Of a stretch of DNA of 64,000 nucleotides, positions 54,239-63,032 are shown in pieces (within the stretch, counting starts at the first letter, position 1; every line of letters begins with the position of its first letter). The stretch is from positions 62,001 to 126,000 of the forward strand of contig JBKQSS010000066.1 in assembly GCA_052143535.1 (NCBI GenBank). The letters are read 5' to 3'. Position numbers and translations under genes: made by a program. Origin of the DNA: JADGRA01 sp052143535. GTDB taxonomy: Bacteria > Myxococcota > Myxococcia > Myxococcales > Myxococcaceae. The notes beneath the pieces were generated by a model, which had not been told where the DNA came from, made no database searches, and saw only the letters and a list, made by a program, of their open reading frames with translations.

Positions 54239-54616
54239 TTAGGGTGCAGCCGCGGCCTCGCACCGGCTCAGCCGCACTCGCACCACACCCCGGCCCATCA
54301 TCTGCAGCACGCGCGCCGCTGCTTCGGAAACGTCCAGGATCCGGCCTGGAACGAAGGGGCCCCGGTCGTTAATGCGGACTTCCACGCTTCTGTTGCTCTC
54401 CACCACGGTGACGCGCACACAGCTGCCAAACGGCAGCGTCCGGTGCGCGGCGGTCAGCGCGCCTGGGCGAAGCACCTCGCCGCTGGCAGTGCGGTGGCCG
54501 TAGAAGCCGGGGCCATAGTACGAGGCGTCGCCCTCCTCCAGGGTACTCGGCCCGGAGTGGCCGGCGTGGGCACAGCCCAGCAACAAAACCAAGACGGCGG
54601 CCGCCTGCCGTCGCAA
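54239..54616 (-). CDS. rlpA: RlpA-like septal lipoprotein (double-psi barrel)
   Basis: A 125-residue protein with a lipobox (VLLLGCAHAG), so it is lipid-anchored at Cys15. The rest is a double-psi beta-barrel of RlpA type: GDASYYGPGFYGHRTASGE, then LPFGSCVRV and VRINDRGPFVPGRILDVS. RlpA acts as a peptidoglycan lytic transglycosylase on denuded glycans in Pseudomonas. There is no SPOR domain; the protein is just the barrel. It lies 13 bases after rseP and 55 before tsaB, in the same operon. Confidence 0.88.
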   Translation of the reverse strand: MRRQAAAVLVLLLGCAHAGHSGPSTLEEGDASYYGPGFYGHRTASGEVLRPGALTAAHRTLPFGSCVRVTVVESNRSVEVRINDRGPFVPGRILDVSEAAARVLQMMGRGVVRVRLSRCEAAAAP

Positions 54617-54629
54617 GGGCGGCCCACGG

Positions 54630-56282
54630 CTACATCAACAGCCGGGCGATGTCGTTCTTGAAGACGGCCAGCATCAGCAGCACCAGCACTGCCAGTCCGA
54701 AAATGTTGGCAATTTCCCGGGCGCGCATGGGGATGGGCCGCCGGCGCACCCACTCCCAGAAGGCGGAGAGAAGCCCGAAACCGTCGAGCACCGGGATGGG
54801 GAGCAAGTTGAGCAGCCCGAGGTTGACGGAGATGAGCGCCATGGTGGAGAGGAAGACGCCCAGGCCCAACTGGGCGCTCTGCGAGGCAATGCCGTAGAGC
54901 ATGATGGGGCCACCGAGCATGGAGAAGGGCACTCGGCCGGTGATGAGCATCACCAGGTTTCCTCCCACGTTGGCAATGGTGTCCCCGAGCTTTCGCGCCG
55001 CGGCCACCAAGGCCGCCCCTGGTCCGAACCGGGCCACGTCGAACACCACCCGCTCGTCGCTGGACGTGTCGAATGGCAGTCGAATCCCGAGGTCGAAGCC
55101 CTTCGCGCCGGCGGCATCCTTTGGGTCGACCGACTTCTGCTGAACCTGCGCAGCGCGCTCCTCGCCTTGGTGCAACCAGCCCAGCCGAAAGGGCGTCTCG
55201 CGCAGAGTCTCGAGCTTCGCCTGGAGCCGCGAGATGGAGAGCACCTTCTGGCCGTCCACGCTGACCAGGCGGTCCCCGGCCGTGAGGCCGGCAGCCTCGG
55301 CAGCACTTCCGGGCAGTACCCGGCCGACGTACAGGTCCGGCAACTCGACTCCCAGCGCAGCAAGGCCCTGGCCCGGCTGTCTCGCCACGTCGGCGTGAAT
55401 GCGCTCGGGGACGAAGGCGTCCACGCCAGGGAGGCCCGCCGGGACGCGGCGCAGGGCCTCGATGCGGATGACGTCATGCGGGTCCACATCCATCCGACGC
55501 TCCAGTGAAACCATGTCTTCGGCCGGCTGACCGTCGACCGAGACAATGCGGTCATAGGTTCGCAGCCCGGCGCGCTCGGCGGCGCTTCCCGCCGGCACAC
55601 CCACCAGTGGCATGCGAGGAACCGGCGAGACGCCGAGCAGGCCTCGCGACGTCTCGGCCGGACTTTCCTCACTCCTGGCCGCAACCAGCTTCAGCTGCAA
55701 TGCCCGGCCGTCGCGCTCCACCCCCAGGGTGACGGGCTTACCCCCTTTGTTTTCCATGGCGCGCCGCAGCTCGTCGAACGTCCGCACCGGCGTGCCATTG
55801 ACCGAGGTGATGAGGTCGCCCACCCGGAGACCGGCTTCCACCGCCGGCATTCCGGGCTCGAGCAACATCGCCCGCGACGAGGTGCGCAGAGGGTAATGGG
55901 TGGTGACGTCGATGGCCTGCGGGAAGCCGAGGAAGAGGATGAAGTACAGAAGCAACGGGAAGCCGAGACTGGCGGTCGGACCAGCCCCGACGATGAGCGC
56001 TCGCTTCCAGGGGGCCTGGGCGAGGAAGCCTCGGGCCTCGTCCTCGGGAGTCCCTTCCTCTCCCATGTCGCCGGCCATCTTCACGTAGCCGCCAAGCGGA
56101 ATCCACGCCAGCTGGTACTCGGTCTCGCCTCGGGTCACGGCGAAGATGCGCGGTCCAAACCCGATGGAGAACCGCGTCACCTTGACGTTCAGGGCTTTGG
56201 CGGCGAGGAAGTGCCCCAGCTCGTGCACGAAGATGAGCACGCTGAGCAGGACGATGAAGTAGATGGGATTCTGCAGCACCAT
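54630..56282 (-). CDS. rseP: RseP-type site-2 membrane protease, three PDZ domains
   Basis: A 550-residue intramembrane zinc protease, longer than E. coli RseP (about 450). HELGHF is in the first helix and the second motif is LLPIPVLDGFGLL (LDGF rather than LDGG). Three PDZ-like domains are seen: about 125-200 (GMPAVEAGLRVGDLI), 205-275 (GSAAERAGLRTYDRIVSV) and 305-375 (GSAAEAAGLTAGDRLVSV). It probably cuts anti-sigma factors or other membrane proteins in response to envelope signals. It is 45 bases downstream of cdsA. Confidence 0.93.
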   Translation of the reverse strand: MVLQNPIYFIVLLSVLIFVHELGHFLAAKALNVKVTRFSIGFGPRIFAVTRGETEYQLAWIPLGGYVKMAGDMGEEGTPEDEARGFLAQAPWKRALIVGAGPTASLGFPLLLYFILFLGFPQAIDVTTHYPLRTSSRAMLLEPGMPAVEAGLRVGDLITSVNGTPVRTFDELRRAMENKGGKPVTLGVERDGRALQLKLVAARSEESPAETSRGLLGVSPVPRMPLVGVPAGSAAERAGLRTYDRIVSVDGQPAEDMVSLERRMDVDPHDVIRIEALRRVPAGLPGVDAFVPERIHADVARQPGQGLAALGVELPDLYVGRVLPGSAAEAAGLTAGDRLVSVDGQKVLSISRLQAKLETLRETPFRLGWLHQGEERAAQVQQKSVDPKDAAGAKGFDLGIRLPFDTSSDERVVFDVARFGPGAALVAAARKLGDTIANVGGNLVMLITGRVPFSMLGGPIMLYGIASQSAQLGLGVFLSTMALISVNLGLLNLLPIPVLDGFGLLSAFWEWVRRRPIPMRAREIANIFGLAVLVLLMLAVFKNDIARLLM

Positions 56283-56327
56283 GTCCGGTCACAGTAGCCG
56301 CGGCCCGGCGAGAGAACAACGGGCCAG

Positions 56328-57152
56328 TTAGGCCATTCCGCTGCGGAATACCGTCACATACACGTACACCACAGGCGCGTTGAAGAGCAGTGCGTCAACG
56401 CGGTCCAGGATGCCTCCGTGTCCGGGGATGAGGAACCCCGAGTCTTTCGCCCCATAGGCCCGCTTCAACATCGACTCGCACAAATCGCCCAAAGGCCCGA
56501 AGAGGCCTCCGGCCACTCCGAGGACGACACAGTCCCCAGGGGTCAGCACTGGGAAGAAGAGCCGGGCCACGAAAAGCCCTCCAATCGACCCGAGAAACCC
56601 TCCGCCGAAGCCCTCCCACGTCTTGTTGGGGCTCACCGCCAGGTACAGCTTATGGCGGCCGAAGGCCCGTCCGATGAAGTAGGCACAGGTGTCATTGGCC
56701 CAAGTGATGACCAGTGCGGCGATGACCCAGGCCAGGCCATTCGGACCGGCCCGCAAGGCAGCCACCGGGGCGAGGCCAAGCCCGCCGTAGAGACAGCCGG
56801 TGACGGCCTGTGCGCTCAGCGTGGGCGCCTCGGGCAGCGGACCCCGGAAGAGATGGTCAATCCACGCCACGTAGAAGACGCCTGCCAGCACCCAGAAGGC
56901 CGGCCCGGCGAAGGCGCGCGGCGAGGCCGTGGCCAGAAGAGGCAGGCTGGCCGCCCCGAGAATGCTCGCCAGCTGCGAGGGCCCGAGGGGGCCGGAGGTC
57001 AGCTTCGCGTACTCGAAGGCGCAGGCCCCTGCGGCCAACGCCACCAGGATGCCGGCCGCCCAGCCTCCGTACAGAAGCAGGCCCAGCACGGCCGGCAACA
57101 GCGTCAGCGCGGTCACCGCCCGGACCATCAGGTTGCGGTTGGAGCCGTTCAC
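56328..57152 (-). CDS. cdsA: Phosphatidate cytidylyltransferase
   Basis: CdsA, 274 residues, makes CDP-diacylglycerol from phosphatidate and CTP in the inner membrane. About eight hydrophobic helices are present, and the family signature SPNKTWEGFGGG plus GDLCESMLKRAYGAKDSG and PGHGGILDRVD is intact. The start is a GTG that overlaps the uppS stop (GTGA). The much longer open frame reaching 58229 is antisense or out-of-frame to uppS and is not coding. Gene order uppS-cdsA-rseP is the common bacterial arrangement. Confidence 0.95.
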   Translation of the reverse strand: MNGSNRNLMVRAVTALTLLPAVLGLLLYGGWAAGILVALAAGACAFEYAKLTSGPLGPSQLASILGAASLPLLATASPRAFAGPAFWVLAGVFYVAWIDHLFRGPLPEAPTLSAQAVTGCLYGGLGLAPVAALRAGPNGLAWVIAALVITWANDTCAYFIGRAFGRHKLYLAVSPNKTWEGFGGGFLGSIGGLFVARLFFPVLTPGDCVVLGVAGGLFGPLGDLCESMLKRAYGAKDSGFLIPGHGGILDRVDALLFNAPVVYVYVTVFRSGMA

Positions 57153-57913
57153 TTGGGCAGTTGTGCCGATGTCAGCCCGAAGCGCCGCTCTCGGTGTTGG
57201 TACTCCGCAAGGCAGGCCAAGAAATGGTGCGCCCGGAACTCTGGCCAGAGAGTGTCGGTGAAGATGAATTCGGCATAGGCCGACTGCCAGAGTAGGAAAT
57301 TGCTGACCCGATGCTCCCCGCTGGTGCGCACCACGAGGTCCACCGGAGGAAGCGGCTCCGTCCACAGCTGCGCGGCGAAGGCCTCCGCGGTGAGCGGTCG
57401 GTCGGGGAGGCTTCCGGAGCGCGCCGCGGCCACCAGGCGGCTGGCGGCAGCCACAATCTCTTCCTGCCCCCCGTAGGACAAGGCCAGAGTGAGCACCATC
57501 GCCCGGTTCGGGCCAGACTCGGTGCGCAGCGCCTCGAGCGGGCCACGCACCATCCGCGGCAGCCGGTCGAGCTCGCCCACCGCGTTGAGGCGAATGCCGT
57601 TGTCCAGAATCTCTCTCCGCTCCTTCTCCAGGTACTCCCGAAGCAAGTCCATCAGCCCCGCCACTTCCTCCATTGGCCGCGACCAGTTCTGCGAGGAGAA
57701 GGCATAGAGCGTCAACGCCTCGACGCCGATGCGGCGGGCGGCGCGCGTCACCTCGCGCACGCTGTTGCTGCCTTCGCGGTGGCCTTCCAAGCGGGGCAGC
57801 CCGCGCTCCTCCGCCCAGCGCCCGTTGCCATCCATGATGATACCCACGTGCCGGGGCAAGGGCCGCTCCTTCACCTGGGCCTCCAGGGCGGCGAGCGACG
57901 GAATGGTGGACAT
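57149..57913 (-). CDS. uppS: Undecaprenyl-diphosphate synthase
   Basis: UppS, 254 residues, builds the C55 lipid carrier for peptidoglycan and O-antigen from isopentenyl diphosphate. It shows HVGIIMDGNGRWAEERG (catalytic Asp), EGHREGSNSVREV, LTLYAFSSQNWSRP and the C-terminal DLVVRTSGEHRVSNFLLWQSAYAE. It is the first gene of the operon; the 203-base intergenic region before the amidohydrolase gene must hold its promoter, with no confident -35/-10 pair seen. Confidence 0.96.
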   Translation of the reverse strand: MSTIPSLAALEAQVKERPLPRHVGIIMDGNGRWAEERGLPRLEGHREGSNSVREVTRAARRIGVEALTLYAFSSQNWSRPMEEVAGLMDLLREYLEKERREILDNGIRLNAVGELDRLPRMVRGPLEALRTESGPNRAMVLTLALSYGGQEEIVAAASRLVAAARSGSLPDRPLTAEAFAAQLWTEPLPPVDLVVRTSGEHRVSNFLLWQSAYAEFIFTDTLWPEFRAHHFLACLAEYQHRERRFGLTSAQLPK

Positions 57914-58116
57914 GGCAGCGGCGCACGATAGGGGCGCCCGCAGCGCACGTCCACGCTTGGCGACAGAGAGCCGGGGTTTGCGGTGAGCACGCCGGGGCGC
58001 GAGCTACAGCAAGCGGTGCGCCACTGTCGGGAACTAGGGCGGACCGGGAGAAATGCGGCCGGCGGCCCGCAGGCCTTCGGTTAAGGTGCAGCGCCCTGTC
58101 CACCTTGGAGGCCAAT

Positions 58117-59418
58117 TTGCCACGCCGTTTACGTCTTCCTGCAGTGCTCGTCCTGCTCCTCGCGGCCGCCGCCCGGGCCGAGGCTCCCCGGCCTGTCGTG
58201 CTGCGGGCCGCCCGCCTCTTCGACGGCACCTCGGAGGTGTTGGTTCAAGGAGGCGTGGCCATCCTGGTGGAGAACGGCGTCATCACGGCAGTGGGCAAGT
58301 CGGTCGCGGTTCCGCCGGGAGCCGAGGTGATTGAGCTCGGCGACGTCACGCTGCTTCCGGGCTTCATCGACGCCCACACCCACTTGTCATTCGAGAGTTC
58401 GGACAACTGGTACCGCGACCAGGTGGAGGCGCTCCAGCGTCATCCTGCGGAGCAGGCGCATTTCGCCGCGACCTACGCTCGACGCACCCTGGAGGCCGGC
58501 TTCACCACGGTCCGGGACCTGGGCTCCTCCGACTTCATCGACGTGAGCCTCCGCAACGCCATTGCCCGGGGCCTGGTGCCCGGTCCACGGATGCTGGTGG
58601 CGGTGCACGGCATTGGCGCGACCGGCGGCCACGCCGATGCCGACCCTTACCCCACCGACCGCGTCATCCCGCCGGGCATCCCGGAGGGCATCTGCAACGG
58701 GGCGGATGCCTGCCGCGCCGCGGTGCGCTACCAAGCCAAAGGGGGCGCCGACGTCATTAAAGTGATGGCCTCCGGAGGCGTGCTCTCGCTCGCTGACTCC
58801 GTCGACGCCCCACAACTCACTCTCGAGGAGCTGACCGCGGTGGTCGAGGAGGCTCACCGACTCGGTAAGAAGGTGGCTGCGCATTGCCACGGCGACGTGG
58901 CCGGAAAGGCGGCCATCGCCGCGGGCGTCGACTCGCTCGAACACGGCAGCTTCCTCAAGCCGGACACCCTGGCGCAAATGAAGGCCAAGGGCGTCTACCT
59001 GGTCCCGACGCTGCTGGCCGGGGAGTGGACCGGCGGCAAAATCGACACCTTTCCACCGGCCATCGCCGAGAAGGCGCGGGCCGCCCTGAAGGCACGCTCG
59101 CAGATGTTCCGCGACGCGCTCCAGGCTGGCGTGCGCATCGGCTTTGGCACGGACTCCGCGGTCAGCCCACACGGCCTCAACGCACGTGAATTTGCATTGA
59201 TGGTGGGCCTGGGGATGACTCCGGCGGCGGCGCTGCGAGCTGCCACCAGCGTCGACGCAGCGCTACTGGGCGTCTCCGGCAAGCTCGGGACACTCGAGGT
59301 GGGCAAGGTTGCCGATGTGGTCGCCGTGCCGGGCAACCCGTTGACCGACATCCGCGTCACCGAGCGTGTCCTCTTCGTCATGAAGGACGGCGCGGTGGTG
59401 AAGCGGCCCCCCTACTGA
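58117..59418 (+). CDS. Secreted amidohydrolase (imidazolonepropionase-like)
   Basis: A 433-residue metal-dependent hydrolase. I start at a TTG with GGAGG five bases upstream, which begins a signal peptide (MPRRLRLPAVLVLLLAAAARAE). The TIM-barrel metal ligands are HTHLSF, the Lys of VIKVMASGG, HCHGD, EHGSF and GTDSAVSPHG. A small beta-sandwich bounds the barrel. Family members in this subgroup often act as prolidase-like or carboxypeptidase enzymes on dipeptides or as lactonases; the substrate cannot be told. The gene diverges from uppS and converges with ppgK. Confidence 0.9.
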   Translation: MPRRLRLPAVLVLLLAAAARAEAPRPVVLRAARLFDGTSEVLVQGGVAILVENGVITAVGKSVAVPPGAEVIELGDVTLLPGFIDAHTHLSFESSDNWYRDQVEALQRHPAEQAHFAATYARRTLEAGFTTVRDLGSSDFIDVSLRNAIARGLVPGPRMLVAVHGIGATGGHADADPYPTDRVIPPGIPEGICNGADACRAAVRYQAKGGADVIKVMASGGVLSLADSVDAPQLTLEELTAVVEEAHRLGKKVAAHCHGDVAGKAAIAAGVDSLEHGSFLKPDTLAQMKAKGVYLVPTLLAGEWTGGKIDTFPPAIAEKARAALKARSQMFRDALQAGVRIGFGTDSAVSPHGLNAREFALMVGLGMTPAAALRAATSVDAALLGVSGKLGTLEVGKVADVVAVPGNPLTDIRVTERVLFVMKDGAVVKRPPY

Positions 59419-59425
59419 CCGCCAC

Positions 59426-60151
59426 TCAGCGGGCAACGTCCTCCCACAGAGCGATGCCGCCCAGAAGACCGGCCTGGTTGGAGACAATCTTCACGTGCGG
59501 CGGAAGCGCCACGGTGATGTGCTTGGCGTTGCCTCCTCCGAGGTAGAGGAAACGCGGGTTGAAGATGGGCTCTACCTGCGCCACCACCTTGCTGACGCGC
59601 CGGTTCCACTTCTTCTTTCCCACCCGCTCCAGGGCACCCTTGCCGATGTAGTCCTCGTAGGTCTTGTTCCCCTTGAAGGGGTGATGGGCGAGCTCGATGT
59701 TGGGCACGTAGCGTCCGTCGACGAAGAGCGCACACCCCATCCCGGTGCCAAAGGTAAGCGCCATCTCCACACCTTTGCCCCGGACCACGCCGTACCCTTG
59801 GACGCCGGCGTCGTTGATGACCCGGGTCGGGCGCCGGAGCAGCCGGGTGAGAGTGCGGGCCAGCGGAAAATCCACCCACTTGGGGTGCAGGTTGTGTGCG
59901 GTATGTGTCACACCGTCGATGCACACCCCGGGAAACCCGACCGAAACACGCTCGAAGGCCCCGAGCGGGAGCACCAGCTTTTCCAGCGCCCGGAGGACGG
60001 CCGCCGGGGTGGCAGGCCGGGGCGTCTCCACCCGGGCCCGTTCGGTCAGCGGCTTGCCCCGCGGGTCGACAATGAGCGCCTTGAGGCCGGTCCCCCCAAT
60101 GTCAATGCACAACGTCCGGGGCACTGCCACATCCGTGGCGGGAGGGTCCAT
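59426..60151 (-). CDS. ppgK: Polyphosphate-glucokinase-type ROK kinase
   Basis: A 241-residue ROK-family sugar kinase that phosphorylates glucose, with polyphosphate (and often ATP) as donor. Motifs follow mycobacterial PpgK: IDIGGTGLKALIVD, TPRPATPAAV, VGFPGVCIDGV-T-A-N, INDAGVQGYG (catalytic Asp), LTFGTGMGCALF and YLGGGNAKH. The Zn-binding CxCGxxGCxE motif of other ROK proteins is absent, as expected for PpgK. The ATG used has GAGGA eight bases upstream; a further ATG at 60169 adds six residues. It diverges from the Ser/Thr kinase gene. Confidence 0.88.
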   Translation of the reverse strand: MDPPATDVAVPRTLCIDIGGTGLKALIVDPRGKPLTERARVETPRPATPAAVLRALEKLVLPLGAFERVSVGFPGVCIDGVTHTAHNLHPKWVDFPLARTLTRLLRRPTRVINDAGVQGYGVVRGKGVEMALTFGTGMGCALFVDGRYVPNIELAHHPFKGNKTYEDYIGKGALERVGKKKWNRRVSKVVAQVEPIFNPRFLYLGGGNAKHITVALPPHVKIVSNQAGLLGGIALWEDVAR

Positions 60152-60260
60152 GGCGGTAATCCTCGGCATGGTCTGCCCCAGAGAGGCAAGCACTTCCGCT
60201 TTCCCACCGGTTTGACCCCTCTGCCAGCGACTCTTTAGGCTGGGGCTTTCCTCCTTCTGC

Positions 60261-61370
60261 ATGCCGCCCAAAGTCATCGGCCCATACCGAGTCTTGGAGA
60301 CGCTCGGCAGTGGCGGCGCGGGGACCGTCTACCGGGCGCTCGACCGCCGTACCGGTGAGGGTGTCGCTTTAAAGCTCCTCTCCACCGGGCCAGCCCTCGA
60401 TCCGCGCGCTGCTCGCCGGCTCGCCCGTGAGTTCGAGACCCTCTCCGAGCTGTCCCACCCCAACGTGGTGAAGGTTTTCGACACCGGTGTCCACCATGGC
60501 TACCCGTACCTTGCCATGGAGCTGGTGGACGGCCTCACCCTTCGCAACTACTTGGACCTCGACGGGCCTGGCCCGACACGTCCGCCACGGGCTCCGGCCC
60601 CGCCGCCCGTCGTCCCCTGGCAGGACAGCGACACCGGCGAATGGAGCGGGCCGCGCACCTTCACCCTCTCGCAGCTCGGCGAGGAGCCCCCCAGTGACGA
60701 GGCGGCCTTCGGGACTGGGCCCGACAGCCTGCGGGCCTTGGCCGATGCCGTCGACGAGCCGGACACCAACGAGTCGCGCGACGTTTCCTTGCCTTACGCG
60801 CTCGAGCCTACCGGGGAGCTCCCCACGCTGTCCGCCGCTCCGCCCGTGGACACGGCGTTTCTCAACCACCCGGAACGCACCGCCCGACTGCGCGACGCGA
60901 TGCTCCAGCTGTGCGACGCGCTGAGTTACATCCACGGGCATGGCCTCATTCACCGCGACCTCAAGCCCAGCAACGTGATGGTGGACGGGGAGAAGGTGGT
61001 CCGGCTGATGGACTTCGGTCTGGCCAAATTCCTCGCCGAGGATGGGGCAGTGACTGCCGGTGGGCGGCTGGTGGGCACCTTCCGCTACATGTCCCCGGAG
61101 CAAATCCTCGGGGAGTCGGTGGACCCGCGCGCCGACCTCTACAGCCTGGGAGTCATCCTCTACGAGTTGCTCACCGGCCGGCCACCCTTCGATGCCAGGA
61201 GTCCCCCTGAGCTGTGGCAGAAGGTATTGGAGACCGAGGCACCCACGGTGACGGCACTCAACCCGGGAAGCGACCCGCTCCTGGCGCGCATCGCCCAGCG
61301 CCTCATCCGCAAGGAGCCGGACGAGCGCTTTCAAACGGCCGAGGAAGTCCACGAGGCACTCTCCGAATGA
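60261..61370 (+). CDS. Ser/Thr protein kinase with large insert
   Basis: A 369-residue Hanks-type kinase. The ATP site is LGSGGAGTVYRALDRR with Lys38; the catalytic loop HRDLKPSN (Asp233) and MDFG (Asp251) are intact, followed by GTFRYMSPE. Residues about 101-205, between the hinge and the helix before the catalytic loop, are an acidic, Pro/Ser/Thr-rich insert not found in standard kinases. There is no membrane segment or sensor domain, so it is cytoplasmic. It overlaps the pseudouridine synthase gene by 4 bases. Confidence 0.92.
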   Translation: MPPKVIGPYRVLETLGSGGAGTVYRALDRRTGEGVALKLLSTGPALDPRAARRLAREFETLSELSHPNVVKVFDTGVHHGYPYLAMELVDGLTLRNYLDLDGPGPTRPPRAPAPPPVVPWQDSDTGEWSGPRTFTLSQLGEEPPSDEAAFGTGPDSLRALADAVDEPDTNESRDVSLPYALEPTGELPTLSAAPPVDTAFLNHPERTARLRDAMLQLCDALSYIHGHGLIHRDLKPSNVMVDGEKVVRLMDFGLAKFLAEDGAVTAGGRLVGTFRYMSPEQILGESVDPRADLYSLGVILYELLTGRPPFDARSPPELWQKVLETEAPTVTALNPGSDPLLARIAQRLIRKEPDERFQTAEEVHEALSE

Positions 61371-62320
61371 CGCGGACGGTGCACCTGCCACCGGACGCCG
61401 CAGGACGCCGACTCGATGTGGTGGTGGGCGAGGTGCTCGGCCTTTCCCGGGCGCGGGTGAAGTCTCTCTTCGAGGCTGGCGCGGTCCGCGTCGACGGCCG
61501 GCGGCCGAAAAAAGGCGACCGTGCGACCGGCGGGGCCAGGGTGGAGGTGGAGCTTCTCGAGGAGGCCCCTTCGCTGGTTCCGGAGCCGGGCCTCGCCATA
61601 CGCCTGCTGTACGAGGACCGCTGGCTGCTGGCGGTGGACAAGCCCGCCGGGATGCCCTCCCACCCGTTGAGGCCAGGGGAGATGGGGACCGCCGCCAACG
61701 CGCTGGTCGGCCGGTTCCCGGAGGTGGCCAAGGCAGGCGACGAAGTCCGGGAGGGCGGCCTGGTCCACCGGCTGGACATCGACACCTCGGGCGTCCTGCT
61801 TGCGGCGCGGGACACCTCCACCTGGCAGGCCGTGCGGAAGCTTTTCCGCGAGCGGGCTGTGGACAAGCGCTACTGGGCCCTCGTCTCCGGCCCGATTGGC
61901 GACTCGGGCGCCATTGACTTGCCTTTGCGCCACAAGGGAGACACCGGGGTAGAACCCGCCCTGGACGGCGGCGAGGAAGGGCGGGAGGCCCTCAGCGAAT
62001 TCCGTGTCCTCGGGCGTTCAGGGGAGTTGGCCCTGGTGGAAGTCCGCATCCTCACCGGCGTGCTGCACCAAGTCCGCGCTCACCTGGCCGCCATCGGCGC
62101 CCCGGTGGTAGGCGATACGCTCTATGGCGGCCGGCCCTTTGCGGGGCTGCCACGCTTCTTCCTCCACGCGCGCTCCGTCGAGCTGATGCACCCAGCGACG
62201 GGTGTGACACTGCACGTCGGGAGCCCCCTGCCTGAGCAGCTCCGCCAAGCGCTGACGGCAGCCAACCTCCGCCCGCCGGACGCTGCGGCAGGTGGGGCTT
62301 CAGAGGGCCTGCCCTACTAG
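61367..62320 (+). CDS. RluA-family pseudouridine synthase
   Basis: A 317-residue enzyme that isomerises uridines in rRNA or tRNA. An S4 RNA-binding domain (about 1-75, SRARVKSLFEAGAVRVDG) is followed by the catalytic domain with HRLDIDTSGVLLAARD (catalytic Asp in the LDxxTSG motif). The start ATG overlaps the kinase stop (ATGA). Its stop shares a CTAG with the convergent lipoprotein gene. The exact RNA target (RluC/RluD-like) cannot be assigned by eye. Confidence 0.93.
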   Translation: MTRTVHLPPDAAGRRLDVVVGEVLGLSRARVKSLFEAGAVRVDGRRPKKGDRATGGARVEVELLEEAPSLVPEPGLAIRLLYEDRWLLAVDKPAGMPSHPLRPGEMGTAANALVGRFPEVAKAGDEVREGGLVHRLDIDTSGVLLAARDTSTWQAVRKLFRERAVDKRYWALVSGPIGDSGAIDLPLRHKGDTGVEPALDGGEEGREALSEFRVLGRSGELALVEVRILTGVLHQVRAHLAAIGAPVVGDTLYGGRPFAGLPRFFLHARSVELMHPATGVTLHVGSPLPEQLRQALTAANLRPPDAAAGGASEGLPY

Positions 62321-62958
62321 GGCTGCACGGCGACAATGCCGCGCTGGGCCATGGCGTTGATGATGATTTTTGCCCAGCCCTGCATCTCCTGCGCAAGGCT
62401 GGTGGGGTTGGTGGTCTGGGTTGTGCCGGACCACACCATCTCCAGTTTGGCCGCGTCAAAGACGTCGGTCTCTACCGTCACCACGGTGGTGGTGGTGGCC
62501 ATGGGAGGCACGTAGTCATACCCCCACGCCGCGCCGTAGTAGCCGTAGAAGCCCCCGTAGTAGACCGGGGCCGCCGAGGCGTAGACGTACCCTTGGGTGT
62601 AGCTGGTGTTGGTATTGGTCCCGAGGAAGCGCGTCGACAGGACGGCGTCCGCGCCGGAGGCGCGGATGGCGGCTTCCAGCTTCTCGTTCGGGACCTGCCC
62701 GTTTTCCGGGATGAGGGTGTAGCTGGCAACGCAATTCAGCCCGCGACCCATCATCTGGAAACAGAAGGCGTCCTCAAACGTCCGCCGCCGGCCGCCATCG
62801 CGCGTCACAGCGATGACGAGAATTTTATGAAAGCCGGTGGGAATGTATCCCGGCAATTGCCAGGCGCTCACCAGCTGCGTGGACGGTCCCGTCGCACAGG
62901 AGGAAAGCACGCCGCAGAACAGGGCCGCGGCCACGACGGATAAACGGTGAAGGCGCAT
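62317..62958 (-). CDS. Tyr/Gly-rich lipoprotein of unknown function
   Basis: A 213-residue protein with a lipoprotein signal (LFCGVLSSCATG, lipidated Cys at about residue 21). An alpha/beta domain with KILVIAVTRDGGRRRTFEDAF and IRASGADAVLSTRF resembles the DUF4136-like group of exported proteins, but only loosely. A Tyr/Gly/Ala-rich loop (about 123-145, VYYGGFYGYYGAAWGYDY) interrupts it. The ATG has GGGAG upstream. A longer frame to 63147 overlaps the next gene and is not needed. Confidence 0.8.
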   Translation of the reverse strand: MRLHRLSVVAAALFCGVLSSCATGPSTQLVSAWQLPGYIPTGFHKILVIAVTRDGGRRRTFEDAFCFQMMGRGLNCVASYTLIPENGQVPNEKLEAAIRASGADAVLSTRFLGTNTNTSYTQGYVYASAAPVYYGGFYGYYGAAWGYDYVPPMATTTTVVTVETDVFDAAKLEMVWSGTTQTTNPTSLAQEMQGWAKIIINAMAQRGIVAVQP

Positions 62959-63032
62959 GAAAGGTTCTCCCAGCAGCGAAAAGGTGCGGCGCACCGTAGC
63001 ACCGCCCGAGGCGGGCTCAGCCAGCCCTTTTT

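Noticed and set aside
57153..58229. N-terminal extension of cdsA to 58229
   Set aside because: This part overlaps uppS in another frame; the GTG overlap at 57152 gives a normal-length CdsA.
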